This document shows positions 1 through 8,670 of a stretch of 46,102 bases of DNA, one piece after another. Below the pieces are notes generated by a model, which saw nothing but the letters and a program-made list of their open reading frames with translations, ran no database searches and was not told the DNA's origin. The stretch's first letter is position 1, and each line of letters starts with the position of its first letter. The DNA is taken from positions 1 through 46,102 of the forward strand of contig CAJTOB010000017.1 in the NCBI GenBank assembly GCA_910578035.1. Direction: 5' to 3'. The stretch comes from an uncultured Muribaculaceae bacterium. GTDB lineage: Bacteria; Bacteroidota; Bacteroidia; Bacteroidales; Muribaculaceae. A program made the position numbers and the translations under genes.

Positions 1-63
1 TTGAATCTTATCTCGCCTCAACAGTTATTTCGACTTGCGGAAAATCTCCGCATCTCAAAATAA
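1..63 (+). CDS. C-terminal tail of an open frame entering from the left edge
   Basis: Twenty codons are open in frame from the first base and end at a TAA at 61-63. The residues ISPQQLFRLAENL followed by a serine loosely recall the C-terminal end of glucose-1-phosphate thymidylyltransferases (RfbA/RmlA), where a pattern of the type I-x-x-x-Q-L-x-x-L-A-x-x-L-x-x-S is followed by YGxYL. Here the frame stops where YGxYL would follow. It would be convergent with the FokI-like gene. The stretch is too short to prove that it is coding. It may be a real gene end, a degraded fragment or chance. Confidence 0.25.
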   Translation: MNLISPQQLFRLAENLRISK

Positions 64-135
64 TTCAGAAAATAAATCATCGGTTGACTCAGTTAGCGGC
101 TTAGCCTAGGATGAACAACCTCAAATTTTACCGAA

Positions 136-1248
136 TCATTGTATATTGAGACCGATGTTGACGAAACCTCGCAAATCTTCTGCAATTGCTGAGCCGTCTT
201 CTTTGAAACCCTTGGATTTGAGGTGGCTGATAATCTCATCGTCGGTACGGAAATGTCCTTGGATATAGCTGAGAATTTCAGCCCGGCGACGACGAAGATA
301 ATTTCTGTCTTCGCTTTTAGTCGAAAGCATTTCCAGGTATACTATCTTTGGAATTTGCCGTACGCTGCTTGCGCCGATAGAGCGCTTGAATTCTTTTCGG
401 CCTATAGCGGTGATGCTGAAGGCGTCGAGGAAGGTTGTGTACTCGCGGCCACCGGCAATCTCTGTCACTTTTTTGCCGGACTTGACCACCCACCCAATTT
501 CGCAAAGCCAGCCGCAAATCATTCGGGCATATTTGTCGGAAGAGCCTTCGTAATTAGACTTTATGGTGTTTTTGATTTCGGGATTTTCTACAATGGCCTG
601 TACGAAAAGATTTTGTGGGAATGACGTGAATCCGGCCTCTGTGGTAAAACCGAGGTGACGCCCTATTTCGAATTTGGTGAGCTGATTGCCTTCCAGAAGC
701 AGATTGAGAACCCTGCATGCCGGCGGGTAATGAAGATATGCCTCGCCTAAGATATTGTTGAATTCATCTGTTTCGGTTGCCTCAGAAAAGCGTATACCCA
801 AGTCTGTGACGGAGCATGTGTCTGTTTCGGCGTCGTAGTCTATAAAACCGAGCGAGATTGCCCAGCGTAGGAAGCCATCGGCAGTCCAGTCGTCGGAATA
901 TGGCTTTTTTATTCTTTCAGATGGTGGATCTGTCGAGAAATTCAGATATTTCTGAGCCTCAATGGCAGCCTGTATGATGCCCGAGCACGGAGCATCGGCT
1001 CTGCTGCCTCCGCCGGCACCTTTGCCTTTAAGCATATTGTATGGAAACCGGAGCCCGGATTTCAGACGCTCGATGTATGTATCCCATTCTTCCTCATCGT
1101 GCAATTTGCCGAGTGAGCGGATGAAAGGTATTCGAGTGTTCAGAAGAAAATCGGTGAATTGGCTGTCCGGATTGAAAATCGACACAATGTTCCGAAGAGT
1201 TTTAGTGTTCGATGGATTCTGAATCCAGCCTAAAGTACGTTCTGCCAT
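136..1248 (-). CDS. FokI-like type IIS recognition protein lacking the nuclease domain
   Basis: The 370-residue product follows the N-terminal recognition half of FokI almost motif by motif: RTLGWIQNP near the start, RADAPCSGIIQA, DDWTADGFLRWA, QLTKFEIGRHLGFTTEAGFT, YEGSSDKYARMI, IPKIVYLEML and a final GFVNIGLNI matching the end of the third recognition subdomain. FokI is about 580 residues and its nuclease occupies the last ~200, with a PD...DTK active site. Here a TGA at 136-138 ends the frame just before that region. After dropping one base, a second frame continues for 15 codons (NDSVKFEVV...), then stops at a TAA. All three frames are closed within the 135 bases left, so no fused nuclease can follow. 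The start lies one base after the upstream methyltransferase stop, so the gene is co-transcribed. It may be a decayed enzyme, a split recognition subunit whose nuclease lies beyond the edge, or a DNA-binding remnant. Confidence 0.85.
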   Translation of the reverse strand: MAERTLGWIQNPSNTKTLRNIVSIFNPDSQFTDFLLNTRIPFIRSLGKLHDEEEWDTYIERLKSGLRFPYNMLKGKGAGGGSRADAPCSGIIQAAIEAQKYLNFSTDPPSERIKKPYSDDWTADGFLRWAISLGFIDYDAETDTCSVTDLGIRFSEATETDEFNNILGEAYLHYPPACRVLNLLLEGNQLTKFEIGRHLGFTTEAGFTSFPQNLFVQAIVENPEIKNTIKSNYEGSSDKYARMICGWLCEIGWVVKSGKKVTEIAGGREYTTFLDAFSITAIGRKEFKRSIGASSVRQIPKIVYLEMLSTKSEDRNYLRRRRAEILSYIQGHFRTDDEIISHLKSKGFKEDGSAIAEDLRGFVNIGLNIQ

Positions 1249-1249
1249 A

Positions 1250-2098
1250 TCAGTAATTGGTTATGACAACTTCCACTGTCCGATATTGCTTGTTGTTGGA
1301 TTGGTAGTTGCAGTTGTTGTAATTAATATTGGGATAGTGGATTGTATATCCTTTCTCTTGTGCCCAGTCGGATAAAAAAGGATGTCTTTTACCTTTGTGT
1401 TCGATAACGTTTGACAGACCGAACGAAATGCCGGAGTCATTCAGCCGGTCGAGTATCGAAAGCAAGGCCATATCTTCAGCGGCAGACCATCCTGAAAACC
1501 CTCGTTTGCCATCGTTATACGAACCGCATGTCAGGGTATATGGCGGGTCGGCATATATAAAATCGCCCGGTTGCAGGCCGGTGAGGTCTATTGCTCTGAA
1601 ATCGTTTTTTGTAAACCGCACATTGCGAATCAGTCTTACGAATGAGATAAGATTCTCTCTCATTCTATTAGAAAAGCAACTTCTGTTTTTGCCGAAAGGG
1701 TTGTTGTATTGATGACGTGAGTTGAATCTGAACTGATAGTTAAAGCTGTAGCATACGAGCACATAGAGGTCAAGCGGATTCGGGTTCTCGTTGTAGTGTT
1801 GGCGGAATTGTCTGAAAGCTTCGGAGTTTGTCTTGCTAAGGTTCCACTCGGCAATACGGCGGTCGATATGGTCGAGTATTGTTTCTATAGAAAGATTCTG
1901 AAAAGTCTGCAATACATCTATTACATGGTAGTTGACGTCGTTGGCTATCTTTACTTCGGCTTCGGTGTTTATCAGCACATCGCCACCACCGCAGAACATA
2001 TCGACAAATGTGTTGATGTTCTGTGGAAAAATATCTTGCAGACAAGCTATCATGCGATGCTTGTTGCCGATATAGTTGAACGGCGATTTGTAAATCAT
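1250..2098 (-). CDS. DNA adenine methyltransferase, DPPY type (one half of a FokI-like modification pair)
   Basis: A 282-residue Dam-family N6-adenine methyltransferase. The N-terminal FNYIGNKHRMI is motif X, DMFCGGGD is the AdoMet-binding motif I, and YADPPYTLTCGSYNDG carries the catalytic DPPY motif IV. The size fits a single-domain enzyme. In the FokI system one polypeptide carries two DPPY methyltransferase domains, one per strand of the asymmetric site GGATG/CATCC. Here the two activities are separate genes, this one lying three bases after the other. It probably methylates one strand of the site recognised by the downstream FokI-like protein. The key motifs look intact, so it should be active even if the restriction partner is not. 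Confidence 0.88.
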   Translation of the reverse strand: MIYKSPFNYIGNKHRMIACLQDIFPQNINTFVDMFCGGGDVLINTEAEVKIANDVNYHVIDVLQTFQNLSIETILDHIDRRIAEWNLSKTNSEAFRQFRQHYNENPNPLDLYVLVCYSFNYQFRFNSRHQYNNPFGKNRSCFSNRMRENLISFVRLIRNVRFTKNDFRAIDLTGLQPGDFIYADPPYTLTCGSYNDGKRGFSGWSAAEDMALLSILDRLNDSGISFGLSNVIEHKGKRHPFLSDWAQEKGYTIHYPNINYNNCNYQSNNKQYRTVEVVITNY

Positions 2099-2101
2099 GT
2101 A

Positions 2102-3121
2102 TTAATTCTTTTCGAATAGATAGAGTTGTTCCCGGAGGCCTTCTTTATTGTTCGGTATTTTGTTTTTATATCTGCGGTAGTCCTTTTCGAATAGGCGGAA
2201 GGTGCCTTCTCTGGCATAATTCAGGCATATTTCCGACAGCGCTTCGGTAGAAAGCAATGCCTCATTATTATAGCTTATGAGCACATATCTTGAGTTTGAA
2301 TTTTCGATAAGGTCTCTGAAAGCCTGCACGACATTCTTTTTAGAGCAGAAAGGTGATTTAGTGTATGGTCTGAGCCCCGTGACGCCTTTTATGGCAGGAT
2401 AGTCATAGCGGGCTATGGTTTCGAGGATATGATAGTTCGGGAAGTAATCTCGCTCGTTGTACGGCGGGTCGGCATATAAAATATCAGCCGGATGGGCCGC
2501 AATTTCGCGAAAATCACTATTGAAGCACCTTATAGTCTGATTTGGATTGCCGACAGCAGGAGCTTCAAGATGCAGTTTGTTGAATGTGCGGACATCCCAG
2601 AATTTCAGATAAGCGGCATAGACGCCTGTGATGTTAGACACAAACGGTACAGCATTTATCAGGCTGGCGAGAAGATAGAAGTATTCGTCGTCATTGAGTA
2701 GCCCGCGTGTTTTCCAGTCTTCGATAGTGAGCCTTATAATGTCGATTTTCACGGCATTGTCTGGTTGAAAATACATGCGCTTGCAATCTCCCGTCGGTGA
2801 ATAATTATTGGTGATGAAGAATTTCTCTGCCGGGAATGTGGTGTCTTCCGCCCTTAAATTGTTCAGATATTCAAGTACATCGGGAATGCCCAGTGTCTTG
2901 AATGAGGGAACCTCCGCAATGCCTATGGAGCCCCTGTTGATTATGTAGCTGAAATAGAGTATGTCGTTGGATATCACATCATATCCTTTCGATTGCAGGA
3001 ACGACGAGACTATGCCGGAGCCCGAAAAGATATCCATGACAGAGCGTACGCCGCGTGTGTTTGCGGCTATGGTGCTTTCTATGAAATCTAATAATTTGGA
3101 TTTACCTCCGATATATCTCAT
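2102..3121 (-). CDS. DNA adenine methyltransferase, DPPY type (second half of the pair)
   Basis: A 339-residue adenine methyltransferase. MRYIGGKSKLLDFI is motif X, DIFSGSGIVSSFL is motif I, and ILYADPPYNERDYFPNYH is the DPPY motif IV. The long insert between motifs I and IV (roughly residues 80-215) resembles the target-recognition portion of Dam-like enzymes. It is the first gene of the three-gene island. A TACCTTTG -7 box lies about 20 bases upstream of the ATG. Its sequence is clearly different from the second methyltransferase, so the two are not recent duplicates, which fits one enzyme for each strand of an asymmetric target. No controller (C) protein gene is seen. Confidence 0.88.
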   Translation of the reverse strand: MRYIGGKSKLLDFIESTIAANTRGVRSVMDIFSGSGIVSSFLQSKGYDVISNDILYFSYIINRGSIGIAEVPSFKTLGIPDVLEYLNNLRAEDTTFPAEKFFITNNYSPTGDCKRMYFQPDNAVKIDIIRLTIEDWKTRGLLNDDEYFYLLASLINAVPFVSNITGVYAAYLKFWDVRTFNKLHLEAPAVGNPNQTIRCFNSDFREIAAHPADILYADPPYNERDYFPNYHILETIARYDYPAIKGVTGLRPYTKSPFCSKKNVVQAFRDLIENSNSRYVLISYNNEALLSTEALSEICLNYAREGTFRLFEKDYRRYKNKIPNNKEGLREQLYLFEKN

Positions 3122-3141
3122 TGTGATGCGTTGTCGTCTTG

Positions 3142-3149
3142 CAAAGGTA
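3142..3149 (-). promoter_or_regulatory. -7 box of the restriction-modification operon
   Basis: On the minus strand this reads TACCTTTG, matching the Bacteroidetes -7 consensus TAnnTTTG, 20 bases before the ATG at 3121. A second candidate, TATATTTG, lies further upstream at 3180-3187. No clear inverted operator for a controller protein is visible. Confidence 0.6.
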
Positions 3150-3224
3150 GTGAAAAAAGCTGATTTTGCGGTTTTGGTGCAAATATAAGCTGTAGCCGAT
3201 GCCAGTCTGTGGCATTGGTATGAT

Positions 3225-3253
3225 AAAAAAACGGGGCTGTCATAGCAGCCCCG
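3225..3253 (-). terminator. Rho-independent terminator of guaA
   Basis: An 8-bp GC-rich stem, CGGGGCTG / CAGCCCCG (3232-3239 and 3246-3253), with a six-base loop. Read on the minus strand it is followed by a run of T (3225-3231). It lies about 30 bases after the guaA stop and would separate guaA from the restriction-modification operon. Confidence 0.85.
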
Positions 3254-3281
3254 TTGTAGGGATATGGTTATATCGAGGAGA

Positions 3282-4817
3282 TTATTCCCACTCGATGGTG
3301 GACGGCGGTTTTGAGGATATGTCGTAGCATACGCGGTTTACGCCGCGGACCTTGTTGATGATTTCGTTGCTGACCTTGGCGAGGAATTCGTAGGGGAGGT
3401 GTGCCCAGTCGGCTGTCATGGCATCGGTCGATGTTACGGCACGGAGTGCTACGGCGCGTTCGTATGTGCGTTCGTCGCCCATCACACCCACACTCTGCAC
3501 CGGCAGAAGAATCACACCGGCCTGCCATACCTGGTCATAGAGACCGGCGTCGCGCAGACCCTGGATAAAGATGTGGTCGGCATTCTGGAGCACTGTCACT
3601 TTCTCGCGCGTTACTTCGCCGAGAATGCGCACAGCCAGTCCGGGGCCGGGGAAGGGATGGCGCTTGATGAGGTGTTCGGGCATGCCGAGTTCGCGGCCGA
3701 CAGCGCGTACTTCGTCTTTGAAGAGCAGGCGAAGCGGCTCGCACAGTTTGAGGTTCATGCGTTCGGGAAGGCCGCCGACATTATGGTGGCTTTTTATGAC
3801 GGTGCCGGTGATAGACAGCGATTCTATGCAGTCGGGATAGATGGTGCCCTGGGCAAGCCATTTGGCATCGGTGATTTTATGCGCTTCGGCATCGAAGACC
3901 TCGATAAAGTCGGCGCCGATGATTTTGCGCTTGCGTTCGGGGTCGGTGACTCCAGCAAGGTCGGCAAAGAATTTATCGGACGCGTCTACGCCAATCACGT
4001 TGAGGCCGAGGCACTGATAGTCGCGGAGAACGTCGGCGAACTCATTCTTGCGGAGCATGCCGTGGTCTACGAAGATACATGTCAGTCGGTCGCCGATGGC
4101 TTTGTTGAGCAGAACGGCAGCCACGGAGGAGTCAACACCGCCGCTGAGGCCAAGAATCACACGGTCGTTGCCAAGCTGTTCCTTAAGGGCGGCTACAGTG
4201 GTTTCGATAAACGAAGCAGCACTCCATGAGCGCGAAGCGCCGCAGATGCCGACGCAGAAGTTCTCGAGCAGTTGCATGCCGCAGGTGCTGTGGAACACTT
4301 CGGGGTGGAACTGGACGCCCCACAGGCGCATTTCGGCAGGAGCCTGAAAGGCTGCGAAACGTACGTCGTCGGTCGATGCAACCGTGGTGAAGCCTTCGGG
4401 AATAGCCGTGATGGTGTCGCCATGGCTCATCCATACCTGTGCGCCCGGCTCAATGCCTTTGAAAAGGGGGCAGGCGGGGTCTATCTGAGCAAGGTTGGCG
4501 CGTCCGTATTCGCGCGAAGGCGCCGGCTCTACTTTTCCGCCGAATTCCTGGGCTGTAAGCTGGGCGCCATAGCAGATGCCAAGCACCGGCAGACGGCCTA
4601 CGAGTTCGTGGAGGTCGAGTTTGAACGCACCTTCGTCGTAAACGGAAAGAGGACTGCCCGAGAGGATTACGCCGATGATGCCTTCTTCGGCTTCGCGGCC
4701 GAATGGAAATTTGTTGTAGGGGATGATTTCGCTGTAAATCGACAGTTCGCGCACGCGGCGACCGATTAGCTGGGTTGTCTGCGAGCCGAAGTCGAGGATA
4801 ACTATTTTCTCCGTCAT
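3282..4817 (-). CDS. guaA: GMP synthase (glutamine-hydrolysing)
   Basis: Converts XMP to GMP using glutamine and ATP, the last step of guanine nucleotide synthesis, in the cytoplasm. The 511-residue length is standard. Residues 1 to ~190 form the class I glutamine amidotransferase, with the nucleophile Cys82 in GICYGAQ and the His-Glu pair in GVQFHPEV. Next comes the ATP pyrophosphatase domain with the P-loop LGLSGGVDSS, then the C-terminal dimerisation domain ending in KPPSTIEWE, the near-invariant GuaA ending. Monocistronic, with its own terminator and a TATTTTTG -7 box at 4840-4847. No purine riboswitch was recognised in the short leader. Confidence 0.97.
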   Translation of the reverse strand: MTEKIVILDFGSQTTQLIGRRVRELSIYSEIIPYNKFPFGREAEEGIIGVILSGSPLSVYDEGAFKLDLHELVGRLPVLGICYGAQLTAQEFGGKVEPAPSREYGRANLAQIDPACPLFKGIEPGAQVWMSHGDTITAIPEGFTTVASTDDVRFAAFQAPAEMRLWGVQFHPEVFHSTCGMQLLENFCVGICGASRSWSAASFIETTVAALKEQLGNDRVILGLSGGVDSSVAAVLLNKAIGDRLTCIFVDHGMLRKNEFADVLRDYQCLGLNVIGVDASDKFFADLAGVTDPERKRKIIGADFIEVFDAEAHKITDAKWLAQGTIYPDCIESLSITGTVIKSHHNVGGLPERMNLKLCEPLRLLFKDEVRAVGRELGMPEHLIKRHPFPGPGLAVRILGEVTREKVTVLQNADHIFIQGLRDAGLYDQVWQAGVILLPVQSVGVMGDERTYERAVALRAVTSTDAMTADWAHLPYEFLAKVSNEIINKVRGVNRVCYDISSKPPSTIEWE

Positions 4818-4839
4818 AAAAAATATGTGTTTTGCTGTG

Positions 4840-4847
4840 CAAAAATA
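4840..4847 (-). promoter_or_regulatory. -7 box of guaA
   Basis: The minus strand reads TATTTTTG, matching TAnnTTTG, 22 bases before the guaA ATG. The same 20-22-base spacing recurs at several other genes in this window. Confidence 0.55.
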
Positions 4848-5008
4848 CGCAAAATCTCTGTAATAGACTAATAAAAGGGCGGAAATGCACAGAATGATTA
4901 GATGTGAAAATATTATGAGACACCCTCGGATTTATGACTGAAAACGCGACCGATTATGTACCGCTTGTTCTTAAAATGTGAAAAAGCGATAGAATTATCT
5001 TGATTTAT

Positions 5009-5040
5009 TTGGATTGGATAATAATAAATTAGTACTTTTG
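5009..5040 (+). promoter_or_regulatory. Promoter of the SGNH hydrolase gene
   Basis: The -7 box TACTTTTG is at 5033-5040, with a TTG at 5009-5011 about 21 bases upstream as the -33 element. Transcription should begin near 5045. That excludes the ATG at 5044 and points to the ATGs at 5059/5062 as the translation start. Confidence 0.6.
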
Positions 5041-5061
5041 TAAATGATAAACTTTTATATG

Positions 5062-6153
5062 ATGAAAAATCGTGTTGTTGCTTTATTATCAGCGGTTATT
5101 ATGGCCTGTTCTTATATCTGCTATGCCGCCGATGAAGTGCCCGTAGTATGGCACAATCTTAAATCGTATCCATTATTGGGAACTCTTGCTCCTGACGCAT
5201 CTGTGCCTTATTCGCGTTTCCCTGATGTGATGAAAGACAGTGTTCGAAAGGAACTTTGGCCTATCAGCACCTGCTCTGCCGGGCTGTCGGTGCGTTTCCG
5301 TTCGGATTCTCCCCGAATCCAGCTTAAATGGAAGAGTTCGGGCGGCGGTGATCTCAACCACATGACTGCTACAGGAGTGCGCGGCCTTGACCTATATGTG
5401 CTGCAGCCGGATTCCACATGGACAACAGTGGGGAGCGGGCGTCCGCTGTCGAAGACCTGGACCACGATGACTGTGATGAAAGATATGGAGCCGGGCATAG
5501 ACCGCGAGTATATGTTATATCTGTCGCTCTATGACGGTGTGGACAGTCTTTTTGTCGGTGTTGATTCGGCAACGGTGCTCGCTATGCCGGCGGTTGATTT
5601 GCCGGTGCGCCGCAAGCCTGTGGTAATGTATGGTACCAGTATCTTGCAGGGCGGATGCGCCTCGCGTGCCGGTATGGCGCACACTAATATATTGCAGCGT
5701 ATGCTCAATCGCGAGGTTGTCAATCTTGGTTTTAGTGGTAATGCTCGTCTCGACCCGGAGGTTGCAGAACTTATGGCGACTTCAGACGCTTCATGCTTTG
5801 TCGTAGACCCACTGCCAAACTGTACGCCCGACATGATTGACGAGCGCATGGAGAAATTTCTTGCAATCCTGCGGGTCTCGCACCCTGAAACACCGATATT
5901 GTTGGTGGAAAGCCCGTGGTTTCCGATTATGCGCTTCAATCGCGAGACCGACAGTACGATACGCGAGAAGAACCGTCGTTTGCGGGCTATCTATGAGCGT
6001 CTTGTGGCCGATGACAGTAATCTCTACTATTTCGATGCCGACCGTATTATCAGCGACCCTGAGGCGACGGTTGATAATTATCACTTTACAGATTACGGTT
6101 TCCTTGAATTTGCGAGGGCTTTGTATCCGGTTCTCAAGCGATTGACAGAATAA
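5062..6153 (+). CDS. Secreted SGNH/GDSL hydrolase with N-terminal GxDLY domain
   Basis: A ~363-residue exported esterase-like protein. A signal peptide (MKNRVVALLSAVIMACSYIC...) ends near YAADEV. The next ~150 residues carry the motif RGLDLYVL, typical of the GxDLY beta-sandwich that precedes the hydrolase domain in this family. The hydrolase follows with block I GTSILQGG (catalytic Ser), block II around NLGFSGNARL (Gly, Asn), DPLPNC, and the C-terminal DNYHFTD pair supplying Asp and His. Such proteins are thought to act on acylated glycans in the envelope; the substrate cannot be read from sequence. The longer frame starts at 5044, but the promoter position argues for 5062. It is followed directly by a strong terminator. 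Confidence 0.85.
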   Translation: MKNRVVALLSAVIMACSYICYAADEVPVVWHNLKSYPLLGTLAPDASVPYSRFPDVMKDSVRKELWPISTCSAGLSVRFRSDSPRIQLKWKSSGGGDLNHMTATGVRGLDLYVLQPDSTWTTVGSGRPLSKTWTTMTVMKDMEPGIDREYMLYLSLYDGVDSLFVGVDSATVLAMPAVDLPVRRKPVVMYGTSILQGGCASRAGMAHTNILQRMLNREVVNLGFSGNARLDPEVAELMATSDASCFVVDPLPNCTPDMIDERMEKFLAILRVSHPETPILLVESPWFPIMRFNRETDSTIREKNRRLRAIYERLVADDSNLYYFDADRIISDPEATVDNYHFTDYGFLEFARALYPVLKRLTE

Positions 6154-6171
6154 CAAACCGACAGATATATG

Positions 6172-6213
6172 AAGCGCGCTTCCGCCTGGGTGTGGTGGAA
6201 GCGCGCTTTTTTT
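6172..6213 (+). terminator. Rho-independent terminator between convergent genes
   Basis: A perfect 12-bp stem (AAGCGCGCTTCC at 6172-6183, complement at 6197-6208) around a 13-base loop, ending in seven T (6207-6213). It lies 18 bases after the SGNH hydrolase stop. The stem ends 17 bases before the PBP1A stop and may also serve that gene, though the T run is on the plus strand. Confidence 0.88.
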
Positions 6214-6225
6214 ATGAGAGGTGTA

Positions 6226-8622
6226 TCAGTCGAATGCGCCGGAGAGGGATTCGTCGAGGGTTTCTTCCTCTTCTATTGGGGCAAATTCGGTTTCGCAGAG
6301 ATTAAGCCCGGCCGGGAAGTTGAATCGAGCCTCTTGCGTGTAAGGCAGCGTCGGGTCGGCATATACTTTGCTGATATATTTGCCGTAAATAGGCAGCGCC
6401 ATCGATGCGCCCTGGCCCTGAGCCATATTGTTGAAGTGAATATAGCGGTCTTCGCCGCCTACCCATGTGCCGGACACGAGGTCGGGAGTGAAACTCATGA
6501 ACCAGCCGTCGGCGTTATCGTTGGTTGTACCGGTTTTACCGCCTGTCTGGGCTGTGATGTTGAACGGCGGACGGCGAAGGCGATTGCCGGTACCTCCGTC
6601 GACTACGTTGAGTAGCAGCGAGAGTATACGCCAGTAGCCTTTCTGGGTTATTACCTCTGTCTGAGACGGGGCAAAGTCGCTGATGATGTTGCCGTTGGCG
6701 TCGGCAATGGCTGTGACGAACACGGGGTCGGAGCGCATTCCTTTGTTGGCGAACGCGCTATAGGCTGTAACCATTTCTTTGACCGAGACCTCGCACGGAC
6801 CGAGGCAGAGCGACTTCACGGCCGGCAGTGCGTTGGTGATGCCATAGCTGTGCATGCGCTTTACAAGTTCTGCCGGGCTGAGGCGGTCCATGATGCGTGC
6901 TGAAATCCAGTTGTTGGAGTTTGTGAGCGCCCAGCGGAGGTCTACCATTTCGCCTAAGCGGGCATGGCCGGTGTTACGGGGCTGCCAAATGCGTCCGTTT
7001 TCATCGTAAAGAGTGGGCTGCTCGTTGAGCAGCTGTGTGCATGGGGTAAACTCGTCGGTTTCGAGCGCATATGTGTAGAGAAATGGTTTGATGGTAGAGC
7101 CGACCTGACGGCGTCCGGTCGATACCATGTCATATTGGAAGAAACGGAAGTCCGGGCCGCCTACATAAGCTTTTACGAATCCTGTTGTCGGGTCCATCGA
7201 CATGAAGCCTGTACGCAGGAACGATTTGGAGTAGAGCAGCGAGTCGCGGGGAGTCATTACGGTATCGACAGGGCCGTCGTAGCTGAATACGGTCATTTCT
7301 GTCGGAGTGTTGAACTCAGCCTCGAGTTCAGCCTCGCTCTTGCCTGCAATGCGGGCCACGCGAGCACGCTCGCTCTGGCGGATAGCGTTTTTGATGAGTT
7401 TGGCACGCATGTCGTCGCTGAGTTCGGCGCGGTTAGAGGTATATGGGGCTGCCGATGAGCCTCTTTTTTCGCGGAAGAATTGTCCCTGGAGCGTTTTCAT
7501 GTGTTCCTGCACGGCTTCCTCGGCATACGTCTGCATGCGCGAATCGATTGTCGTGTATATTTTGAGTCCGTCGTTGTAAATGTCGTATTTGGTTCCGTCG
7601 GGCTTGCGTGTCTTTTCAATCCAGCCGTAGAGCGGGTTTGTTGCCCATGCTATGGAGTCATCTACATATTTCTGTCCGTCCCACGAAGGATAGTTGGAGC
7701 GAACAGGTTTTTTAGCCGTGAGATAGCGGCGTAGTTCCTCGCGGAAGTAGGGCGCAAGGCCTTCCTTATGGTCAACCCGGTGGAAGTCGAGGGCAAGAGG
7801 CTCGTTTTTAAGGGTTTCGAGCTCTTCGCGTGTGAGCATGTCGGCTTTGTACATCTGTTCGAGCACGACATTGCGGCGGTCTTTTGTGCGCTCAGGGTGT
7901 CGTACAGGGTTGAAATACGATGGATTCTTAACCATTCCGACGAGAGTTGCGGCCTCGATGGTATTGAGGTCTGCGGCTTCTTTGTTGAAGTAAACTTTGG
8001 CGGCAGATTTAATGCCGACCGCGTTATAGAGGAAGTCGAACTGATTGAGATACATCTTCAGAATCTCTTCTTTGGAGTAGAATCGTTCGAGCTTGATTGC
8101 AATCATCCATTCGATAGGTTTCTGCATGGCTCGTTGCAGAATGCCGTTGCTTGGCGGGGTGTAGAGCTGTTTGGCAAGCTGCTGGGTGATGGTAGAGCCG
8201 CCGCCGGCATTTTTCTGTCGGAGAAGAACCGTTTTAACCACGGCACGGGCGATGGCTTTTACGTCTATGCCTGAGTGGTCTTCGAAGCGGGCGTCTTCGG
8301 TAGCGATAAGGGCGTCTACGACAGCCGGCGATATTTCGTCGAAGTCGGCATAGACACGGTTGCCGGTATTACGGAAGTAACGGCCCATTTCCTGGCCGTC
8401 GGAAGTGTATATGACCGAGGCGAATTTGTCTTGAGGATTTTTAAGGTCTTCGATGGGCGGCATGTAGCCTATCACACCGTTGTACACAAGTATGAAAAAT
8501 ATACCGATGAAAAGGGTAAGGGCTATGAATGCTATCCACATCCATCGGATAACGCTTCGGGTCCAAGGCTTGCGCTGAGTTGCCTTTCGTGCCTTTGTAT
8601 TTTGTTGGTCGCGGGTTGACAT
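6226..8622 (-). CDS. Class A penicillin-binding protein 1A (glycosyltransferase plus transpeptidase)
   Basis: A 798-residue bifunctional peptidoglycan synthase of the inner membrane. A basic N-terminus and one transmembrane helix (~residues 24-47) precede the GT51 glycosyltransferase, with ATEDARFEDHSGID (catalytic Glu109) and GGGSTITQQLAKQLY. The transpeptidase carries SxxK at 509-512 (STIK), SNN at 569-571 and KTGTT at 696-700, all intact. It polymerises lipid II and cross-links the stem peptides. It lies 48 bases after menA and probably shares its transcript. The acidic C-terminal tail (EEEETLDESLSGAFD) is ordinary. Confidence 0.95.
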   Translation of the reverse strand: MSTRDQQNTKARKATQRKPWTRSVIRWMWIAFIALTLFIGIFFILVYNGVIGYMPPIEDLKNPQDKFASVIYTSDGQEMGRYFRNTGNRVYADFDEISPAVVDALIATEDARFEDHSGIDVKAIARAVVKTVLLRQKNAGGGSTITQQLAKQLYTPPSNGILQRAMQKPIEWMIAIKLERFYSKEEILKMYLNQFDFLYNAVGIKSAAKVYFNKEAADLNTIEAATLVGMVKNPSYFNPVRHPERTKDRRNVVLEQMYKADMLTREELETLKNEPLALDFHRVDHKEGLAPYFREELRRYLTAKKPVRSNYPSWDGQKYVDDSIAWATNPLYGWIEKTRKPDGTKYDIYNDGLKIYTTIDSRMQTYAEEAVQEHMKTLQGQFFREKRGSSAAPYTSNRAELSDDMRAKLIKNAIRQSERARVARIAGKSEAELEAEFNTPTEMTVFSYDGPVDTVMTPRDSLLYSKSFLRTGFMSMDPTTGFVKAYVGGPDFRFFQYDMVSTGRRQVGSTIKPFLYTYALETDEFTPCTQLLNEQPTLYDENGRIWQPRNTGHARLGEMVDLRWALTNSNNWISARIMDRLSPAELVKRMHSYGITNALPAVKSLCLGPCEVSVKEMVTAYSAFANKGMRSDPVFVTAIADANGNIISDFAPSQTEVITQKGYWRILSLLLNVVDGGTGNRLRRPPFNITAQTGGKTGTTNDNADGWFMSFTPDLVSGTWVGGEDRYIHFNNMAQGQGASMALPIYGKYISKVYADPTLPYTQEARFNFPAGLNLCETEFAPIEEEETLDESLSGAFD

Positions 8623-8670
8623 ATGTTTTATTACAGAGAGATTGAAAAATCACGTAAAATTACTCAAAAC

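Noticed and set aside
3399..4229. 276-codon open frame on the plus strand
   Set aside because: Lies wholly antisense to guaA, whose family motifs are unmistakable; long antisense frames are a by-product of its codon bias.
4818..4850. Purine riboswitch upstream of guaA
   Set aside because: The leader between the -7 box and the start is only about 20 bases, too short for an aptamer.
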